Below are positions 57,551 through 64,000 of a stretch of DNA of 64,000 nucleotides, piece by piece. Position numbers and translations under genes: made by a program. The stretch comes from Trichodelitschia bisporula. Lineage: Eukaryota; Ascomycota; Dothideomycetes; Phaeotrichales; Phaeotrichaceae. Under the pieces are notes generated by a model, which did not search any database, was not told the origin of the DNA, and worked only from the letters and a program-made list of their open reading frames with translations. The stretch is from assembly GCA_010356995.1 (NCBI GenBank), contig ML996692.1, positions 62,001 to 126,000 of the forward strand, read 5' to 3'. How positions within the stretch are numbered: position 1 is the first letter of the stretch; every line of letters begins with the position of its first letter.

Positions 57551-57850
57551 ATGTCAAGCCGAGTTCTGTTCGGCAAATCCACTCCATCTTCGTGAATGAG
57601 TCGAGAGCCACAGTAGTAATATAAGTCCTTGTAACGTCTCTTTACTCATTGTTCGTGTTCGTCCCAATCTGGCTGCTGGTCGAGCTGGCAGCTCCCGGCC
57701 GCGCCTTACCTTCTTGCCCAAGATCCCGATGTACGCTCCCGACCCGTGTCCCGATCAGCACATAGTCTCCGTCTTCACGATGGGTTGATAGCCATAGTAG
57801 TCACAATGCTCCTTGTACCGCTATCTCCCCATTGCTCGTGCCCGTTCAAG
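57545..57850 (+). repeat. Direct repeat pair, period about 184 bp
   Basis: The two units, about 57545-57665 and 57729-57850, share CTCCRTCTTC, a GAGAGCCACAGTAGT / GATAGCCATAGTAGT block, TCCTTGTA, CATTGYTCGTG and CGTYC, in order. AGCTGGCAGCTSCCG occurs between them and again at about 57288, so a third older unit may precede the dispersed repeat copy. Confidence 0.55.
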
Positions 57851-57954
57851 CCCTCCTACCCGTCACTCAGCACACATTCTAAGCATCAAGAAGGAAGCGG
57901 TACCGTACTCATAGGGTGTATCAATCTCCCCGCCCAAAACCGCCACTCCAGTCC

Positions 57955-60900
57955 CTACTCCCCCTCAATCCTAACATCCTCCCCGCCCACCCCCCTCTCA
58001 ATCTCCCCCCCCAACGCAAGAACCCATCTATCCCTCTCAACCCGACTTCTCGCCCTAAACACCATCCCCCGCCCCTGCTTCCCCAGTGCACTAACCCTCT
58101 TAAGTCCCAACCCCAACCCCCCTCCCCCCCCCTCCTTCCCCTCCCTAAAAAACCCCTTCCGTCTCGCCCTCCAAACCACAAAACAACAAACCAAATCCTC
58201 ATCACAACTCGTCCACCCCTCCGGAAGCCACACCCTCGGCACCCCACTCCCCGCCACGGCGCCAGATGCACTATCCCTATACACCAAATCCCCCTCCACC
58301 AACACCCCACTATACAAATAACACTCCCCCAACGGAATACTCTCAACCTTATTCCACCCCACCTCCGGCCGCGCCTGCCCGCCCGCCCCCCTCCGCTGCC
58401 GGAAAATATGCAACCCCCCTGCGGCAGCCACGCATACAACCTTCTCAAACAATCCCCGCCGTTTCTTCTTCCTGTAAAGCGGGCCAGCCATCACGACTGC
58501 GCGACACCCGCCCACGCCGCACAGGTTGTATAAAGAGGGGGACGCGACGCTGGCCGCGACTTCCCATTTCTTAGCCCGTTGGCCTACATCCGCCTCCGCT
58601 GCCTCGTCGATATGCAGCGCGGTTAGATTGGCGCGGCGGGTGGACTGCAAAAGCGCGGTATCGGCCGCGCGGCGCGCGGTCCAGTACCGCGCCAGGGCGC
58701 GCAGACGCGTGATCCATTCGGAGCACGTGGTGCTGTCGAAGGCCTGCAGTCGGACCGTCTGCCCGTTCCCGAGGACGATTTCGAAGGTCCGATCGTCAGC
58801 CGCGACCTCGGGCCCTGGGGCGGCCATATCGGCCTCAGAAGAGGACTCCGAGCCCGCGCGCTCGTTGACCTCCCCGTTCGTGCCATCCGGATTCTGAAGC
58901 CCGCGAACGGTGGCTACTTGCGTGAGATCGATGTACCCGTCCGCACTGGTCAGGTTATACGCCGAGCGCGCGGCCTCAGCCTGCGCTGCCTGGTCATGAG
59001 CCGCGACGGTAGCGCGGGGCGTCGGCGGGGCGAGCCAGGTGATTTGCCCGTCGGTCAGGGGGTACGGCGTTACAGCGTAAATGAGCGGGACGGCGTCCGC
59101 TTCGTCATCCGTGTGTGCGGCAAGGGGTCCAGGGCGACGGGGGGGCGGAGGGGGCGGAGCAGCGCGCGCAGGCCGGCTGAAGAAGAGGAGGTGGTCGTGG
59201 GTAGAAAAGTATAGGCGCTTGAAGAACAGGCGGCTGACGGACTGGTGTACGCCCTTCTGGCTCGTGAGGCGGATTAAGAAGCCCTCCACCGGCGGGGGTT
59301 CGGTGAGTTCGCCCCTTGAGGGCGTGGGCGCTGTGGTGGGGAAGTGTTCTTTAGGGCGGAGTTCGAGGTCGTGCGATTTCATCATGGCCATGGTGCCGTA
59401 CATGCGCTTTTCGTTTGTGCCGTGGATCCACTCGAGCCTATCGTAGCGCTTCCATGCGAGGCCGATGGGTTGGTCGGGCGCCCAGGAGGACATGACGCCG
59501 GCCCAGTCCTGGGAGGATTCGAGAACGGCGAGGCTGCGGCGAATGAGGTTGCCGGCGACGAGCTGCTCGCGCTCCATTGTTTTCTGGATGATTTTCTCTT
59601 CGTCTACTTCCTCGTCGTCTTCTTCGTCGTCGGCGAGCTCTCCGAATGGATCTTCGATCCGCAGCGATACGTTCAGGTCCGGGATGCTGATCTGGATGTC
59701 GCTCGTGCGATGATAGCCCAGCACCCCGCGTAGGAACGTGTACCACTCGACGCCGTTGGCGGCAGAGCGCGCACGCAAGATAGAGATCTTGGTGCCCTTC
59801 TCACCGGGCTCCCAGATTACGACCGTCTTGTCGAGCGAGGAGTACAGGTTGACCTTTGCGTGCTTGCGGCTGAGGATAATTTCACGCACCGGGCGCTTGC
59901 GCGTCTTCTCGCCCTCCACAGCGGGAATGACCTGCATGTACCGTTAGCACAAGCTGAATACCAGGAACCTCAACTAACCCTTGTCTTATAAAACTGCAGC
60001 ACAAACTCCGCCTCCTCCCGATGACTCTGCCGACACACAACCATAGCCTCGCTCCACCGTTCCAGTGTCCGCGTCACAACCCCCTGCCCATTCTCATCAT
60101 AATCCGGCGGCAGATTCTTATCAAGCGAGGCCTCCACCCTCACAAGCATCTTCTCCATCTTGACAATCTGCCCCTCCACCGTCTTCCGTCTCAACACCCG
60201 CCGAAAAGGCCGCTTAACATCCCCCTCCAGCATCCGCGCCGCGCTAAGCACCCGCTCCACCCGCCCCTCACCCGGTTCCGGCACATCAAACTTGATATGC
60301 CCCGTTCCCTTCTGCCGTCGCTCCGCCGACTCGCCTACGCGAGTCACCACCCGCGACACACCACCTAGTATCCCCCCGCGCGCACTCATAGCTGCGTCGC
60401 CTCCAGTCGCGTGCCCTTCAGGCCCATCCTCCGCCCGCGGCGTCCGCTGAATCAATTCCTCCGTCGACGACACCGGCTGCAAATGCGCGCCCTGGCTAGA
60501 CACACTCTCCAACGGCACCGACCCGCTATTAATCGACCCCAACCGCGTCGGATCCAGCGGTTCAGGCGCAAGCCTCGCATTCTCCTCTCCCTCCGGCGCA
60601 CTAACAAACGTATCCGTCGTATCCGAGCGCTGCTGCTCAGCCGACCGCGGCTGCCTCACAGGCGTATCCGTATTCCCAGCCCCAGGCTCCGCCTCTTCCT
60701 CTTCCTCGACCGCACTCTCCTCCTCACTCAGATCCTCGGGCCGGGGAAAACTGCTTTCCCACACCGCGGCCGCGCTCGGACCCTCCAGCCCCGTCACCCG
60801 CCGCTGCATACTCACTCGCCCATCAGCGGAGAAAGTAGCCACGCGCGTGGGGGTGTGATGAGGCAGATGGAAATGGTGCTGCGCGGGCGCGGTCCAGCCC

Positions 60901-61117
60901 TTGGGCACGGGGCCGATGAAGAGGCGGCGGGAGGTGATGAAGAGGTGCTCTGGGAGGGCGTGGGTCTGTAACAACCGGCAATCAGCATATATACGTGAGG
61001 TTTTGTAGCGGAGAGACGCACCAGGCGCTGCGCGGTAAAGGAGTCCGGCTCGAGGTTGGGAGGGAGGACGGGGGTGTGAGGCGTGTGGGGTTGGAATTGG
61101 GAGTTGCGGCGTGACAT
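57955..61117 (-). CDS. Spo71/Mug56-like PH-domain protein
   Basis: Relative of yeast Spo71 and fission yeast Mug56, PH-domain proteins needed for spore (prospore) membrane growth; many filamentous fungi keep the gene and its role there is less clear. Three exons (61117-61022, 60965-59979, 59931-57955) give 1019 aa. The joins restore AQRL to THALPEHLFITSRRLFIGPVPKGW and FYKTR to VIPAVEG. The first PH-like module (residues about 30-75) is followed by a disordered Ser/Glu-rich region (SEEESAVEEEEEAE). A helical segment (residues about 230-330) contains KFDVPEPGEGRVERVLSAARM. The Spo71-type double PH region follows, with KVNLYSSLDKTVVIW, SAANGVEWYTFLRG and PPPVEGFLIRLTSQKG. The last 150 residues form another PH-like repeat ending with VERDRWVLALGGEI. 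No signal peptide or membrane segment is seen. Confidence 0.85.
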
Positions 61118-61734
61118 AGCCGACGGTTCGTGCGGTAGAGACCGCGTCTAGGAATATGAGAGACTCGCGTTCGGGACTTGGGCGCGGAGGCGCGTAGAGG
61201 GTTGTGGTTGTGGTGGAGCTGTGGAGCTGAGCGAGCTGGGGTCAGGCCGTGTGGTCCGGGCGTGAGAACCTTGTCAACCGACGTCATTGATATTTTACCC
61301 GGCCAGGCTGGCTTAGAATATTGTCGTAGGAGGAAGGAGCATATCGTTCTTCGGAATAAACGGCTAGTAAGCGTCTACGATAGTACACATTGACGTTCAT
61401 GATAGTAAAAGGGCATCACATGTTGCTTTATTCCTCTAAAGTGGAGGACCGCTCTATTTCAAGTGTGATTATCCTCTCCGCGCGCAAAGCATTAGAGCTA
61501 GTCTAGCCGAACATCCTGTTAATCAGGATGCTTCAACAACACTCAAGAGCTACGAGTATCCATCCATCAGAAAAACCGAGCATGCACATGGTACAGGGTA
61601 TCAAAGCAGCCGAACTCCCAGCCTCTCTAAAAACCGGCGCCATGCATCCCACATCACAAATCAAATGCCGAACAAATGAACAAATCCTCCGAACCCCTCC
61701 CAACACCTCCCAACTCCCCCACTAAACCCAACCC
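61118..61734. other. Intergenic, Spo71-like promoter and MIZ-protein 3' flank
   Basis: No gene is supported. GGAGGAAGGAGCATA at 61330-61344 resembles the GGAAGGAGCAT block of the dispersed repeat, but too little else matches to call a copy. Confidence 0.5.
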
Positions 61735-64000
61735 CTAATCGTCGTCCAGGTCGATGATAACAGGAGCCACCGTCTTCAGAGACATCAACGGCGTCTCAGG
61801 ACTACTACTCGGATCACTGCGCGTCTGCCGCACGCACCCCATAGCACCGCGATCCCTCGACGGCGGATCGCCCTTAAGCGTCCACGACCCATCACCCTCC
61901 ACCGCCACCGAGCGGACAGAACGCTTCTCCCTCTGATGGGCCTCTTTCAGCACCATCTCGAGGAAGCCGTCAAAGCACAACACATCTGGACGCACATCGG
62001 CGCGGCAAATTGGGCAACGCCAGGAATCAGGATCGCTAGGCCAGTCGAGCTTCTCGCGCGGCCGGCTCTGCAGAAAAATATCAAGATCGAAGCCCTCGCG
62101 GTGAACGCATGACCGGCCACGCACTGGAAAGGACACGAGCTGGTACGGCGCAATGGGGTCGACCAGCGGAATCGTTATGTTCGCTGAAGCTACAATGAGA
62201 TCGTCGTCTTCGTCGTCGTTTGTCATGGTGACATCGCCAGTGGCATCGGGTCTGGTGGGCGCGAGCGAGGCTTTGATGGCGTCCAGCGTTGTCTTTGGGT
62301 CTCTGCGGTGCGTGGCTGCGACCTTCTTGATCCAGGTATGCGAGACTACATCGACATATTCGATTCCGATGATATAATGGAAATCCGACTGATTGGCTGA
62401 GCCCGCATTGATAGAGATGGTGACCACGTTGGAACCCAGGCGCAAGAACTCCGTGATATCGATGGGCATGTCTTTTCCCCAGTGGATCTTGCGACGGATT
62501 TCCAGGTGGTGATCTTCGATGGAGAGGTAGATATTTGGAGGAAAGGATGTTTCTTTACAAACCCACGCGCTTGGAAAGAGGGAGTCTGGAAGTGGAACTT
62601 CCCCTAAATTCCCAAGAGACTCGTGGGCCTTCACGCATCTCACCCTGTACTGCCGATGTCCACTCTGGAGATGTCGAATCTGGCCGTTGTTCGACTTCTT
62701 GGTCTGCGGGATTTTGGACATTTTCGCCTCGTCCAAGATGAAACTAAGCCGATACCTGTGCTTATCGGGCTTGATGGATATGGGCTGAGCCGCGAAACCT
62801 GCGGGGTATTGGTAAAGCGGGTTCGCTGGAGGCGACCAAGGGTAAGGCGCCATGTCCGGGTCAAAAAGCTGCGGACCGCGTAGATGAGCCTGGTGAATAG
62901 CGGTATGGCGCCAGCTAGCCGTCGCAGGCTGAGGTAAGGACGGCCCGTTATGAGGAGGAAAGAAGGCCGTGAGTGCCGGGGGCGCTGAGTTGGGCGGAGC
63001 CGGGGGGAGTGGGAAGGAAAAGCGGCGATCGATCTGCTGATGCGGGTGGGCAGACTGCGGGGGCGATTGTTGATGTTGCTGCCCAAGACGGGTTTGTATT
63101 TGCTGGATAAGCTGGACGAACGGTTCTACTTGCGTCCTAGGAACGTTCGTGGTTTGCTGTACCGGAACGAACCCTCCTGGACCACCGCGAGGTGGGGCCT
63201 GCGCCTGGACACCGCCAGGGGTTCCTGGCGGACCGTAGACAGACTGGTAGCCAGTAGAGGCAGTCTGGAGCATGGCGGGGCGCGTCTGCGTTCGTGCTCG
63301 AGCTCGTGCCTGCGGTTGCTGCGTGTGTGTCGGTGTAGAGGTCTGCGCGTGTGCCTGCGCTTGGGCTTGCCGCGCTTGAGCTTTCTGCGCCTGTACCTGC
63401 GCCTGAGCTTGCCGAACCCGTGCCTGCGCTTGAGCTTGCCGCGCTTTAGCCTGAGTATGAGCCTGCTGCGCCTGTGCCAGCTCCTGGGCTTGGCGCACTT
63501 GTTCCCGTGCCTGCGCTTGCTGCACGATCGCCTGTGCTTGAGCTTGCTGCACCTGCTGCGCGCGCATAAAGGCCTGTGTTTGCGCTTGCGCTTTCGCTAG
63601 CGCTGCCTGGTCCCTCAAGGGTTGAAGAAGCTGATTGAATTCGTTCATAAAGCGTCTCCGAAAGACGGATCGCTCCTCCCGATCAGGGCCGCGGCTGCCC
63701 CGCTGTTCCAGATACTCGAAGTAGATGCCTATGTGGTGTAGGCAAATCATATCTCCAGCGTCTGCAATCGCCTGGTGGTCAGGGAAAGACACCAGAAGCG
63801 ATCGGAATGCAGCAGTGAACAGGCAGTGCACCAATGTCTTAGATGGCAAGGCGAGACGATGTACCAGTTCTGGAACAATCAGCGGGAAGCCACGCTGTTG
63901 GCTGCTCTGACACATGTGGTCCCAGCACACATCCAGCTGCGGGAAGAAGAGGGTGAGCGACTTGAGGGCGATCTGGTAAGTCGAAGCCCAGTTCATGGCG
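61735..64000 (-). CDS. MIZ/SP-RING zinc-finger protein, PIAS-like SUMO E3 ligase (may be cut by window edge)
   Basis: Fungal relative of PIAS/Siz proteins, which pass SUMO from Ubc9 to nuclear targets. The visible frame runs from an ATG at 63996 to the stop at 61735, 753 aa with no intron; upstream exons beyond the window cannot be excluded. Residues 1-110 are helical (LTLFFPQLDVCWDHMCQSS...). Residues about 132-222 are a Gln/Ala/Arg repeat (AQAQxRQAQ-like units), probably a long helix or coiled coil. A PINIT-like region follows (residues about 420-560; HWGKDMPIDITEFLRLGSN). The SP-RING is near residues 625-690 with CVHREGFDLDIFL and WRCPICRADVRPDVLCFDG: Cys, His, Cys, Cys ligands. The tail ends VIIDLDDD, a classic SUMO-interacting motif. 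The 61735 stop is followed by C-rich flank. Confidence 0.87.
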   Translation of the reverse strand, partial: AMNWASTYQIALKSLTLFFPQLDVCWDHMCQSSQQRGFPLIVPELVHRLALPSKTLVHCLFTAAFRSLLVSFPDHQAIADAGDMICLHHIGIYFEYLEQRGSRGPDREERSVFRRRFMNEFNQLLQPLRDQAALAKAQAQTQAFMRAQQVQQAQAQAIVQQAQAREQVRQAQELAQAQQAHTQAKARQAQAQARVRQAQAQVQAQKAQARQAQAQAHAQTSTPTHTQQPQARARARTQTRPAMLQTASTGYQSVYGPPGTPGGVQAQAPPRGGPGGFVPVQQTTNVPRTQVEPFVQLIQQIQTRLGQQHQQSPPQSAHPHQQIDRRFSFPLPPAPPNSAPPALTAFFPPHNGPSLPQPATASWRHTAIHQAHLRGPQLFDPDMAPYPWSPPANPLYQYPAGFAAQPISIKPDKHRYRLSFILDEAKMSKIPQTKKSNNGQIRHLQSGHRQYRVRCVKAHESLGNLGEVPLPDSLFPSAWVCKETSFPPNIYLSIEDHHLEIRRKIHWGKDMPIDITEFLRLGSNVVTISINAGSANQSDFHYIIGIEYVDVVSHTWIKKVAATHRRDPKTTLDAIKASLAPTRPDATGDVTMTNDDEDDDLIVASANITIPLVDPIAPYQLVSFPVRGRSCVHREGFDLDIFLQSRPREKLDWPSDPDSWRCPICRADVRPDVLCFDGFLEMVLKEAHQREKRSVRSVAVEGDGSWTLKGDPPSRDRGAMGCVRQTRSDPSSSPETPLMSLKTVAPVIIDLDDD

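Larger units (their letters stand above)
42392..57954. other. Gene-poor block of 15.5 kb
   Basis: The longest gap in the window. No open frame exceeds about 190 codons on either strand, none shows a family motif, and I could not join neighbouring frames by plausible introns into anything recognisable. GC content looks moderate, so it is not an AT-rich RIP island. Features that stand out are a diverged tandem repeat (42545-42925), a short CCAGAACA repeat (43121-43158), a CACGTGGG at 44423-44430, inverted repeats at 46171-46185 and 49397-49418, a dispersed repeat copy (57321-57550) and a direct repeat pair (57545-57850). Long non-coding RNA genes or heavily decayed elements cannot be excluded. 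Confidence 0.55.

Noticed and set aside
61330-61344. Fourth copy of the dispersed repeat
   Set aside because: Only the GGAAGGAGCATA word matches; other blocks are absent.

Overview
The window looks like nuclear chromosomal DNA of a filamentous ascomycete (Pezizomycotina; Dothideomycetes is my weak guess from remembered homologues). Supporting signs are short introns (about 44-75 nt) with GTRNGT-like donors and CTRAY branch points, tight gene spacing, and families typical of this group: Ies4, Het-C, a UIM-bearing sterol-glucosyltransferase-like protein, Spo71/Mug56 and a fungal MIZ-finger protein. All gene models were spliced by eye. Reading-frame phase was checked across every multi-exon model except the low-confidence one at 17051-17474, and homology statements come from family knowledge, not from searches.

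Region 1 (1-17.5 kb): INO80 subunit Ies4 (-), an MFS transporter (+), a 2EXR/F-box-like protein (+), an AhpD-like protein (-), a conserved uncharacterised protein (+), then a head-to-head mitochondrial pair, SDH4 (-) and the beta subunit of the mitochondrial processing peptidase (+), sharing a 331-bp promoter. A small GPI-anchored secreted protein (-) follows.

Region 2 (17.5-42.4 kb): the densest part. It holds an EMP70/TM9SF protein (-), Het-C (-), a macro-domain protein (-) divergent from an RWD/DUF1115 protein (+), a tiny glycine-rich protein (+), a proline/serine-rich protein (-), a Pho84-type phosphate transporter (+) with a CACGTGGG site upstream, a 1208-aa sterol-glucosyltransferase-like protein (-), and a long-form PRPP synthetase (+).

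Region 3 (42.4-57.95 kb): about 15.5 kb in which I find no convincing gene. Both ends carry diverged direct repeats.

Region 4 (57.95-64 kb): Spo71/Mug56-like PH-domain protein (-) and a MIZ/SP-RING (PIAS-like) SUMO ligase (-) at the window edge.

There is no gene cluster, CRISPR array, intact transposon or obvious new multi-gene system. The most unusual signals are a switch from C-ending to G/T-ending codons toward the 3' ends of many genes, a diverged dispersed repeat family with three copies, the repeat-flanked gene desert, a GC-AG intron in the PRPP synthetase gene, an 18-nt microexon in SDH4, and an apparent frame conflict at the N-terminus of the phosphate transporter.
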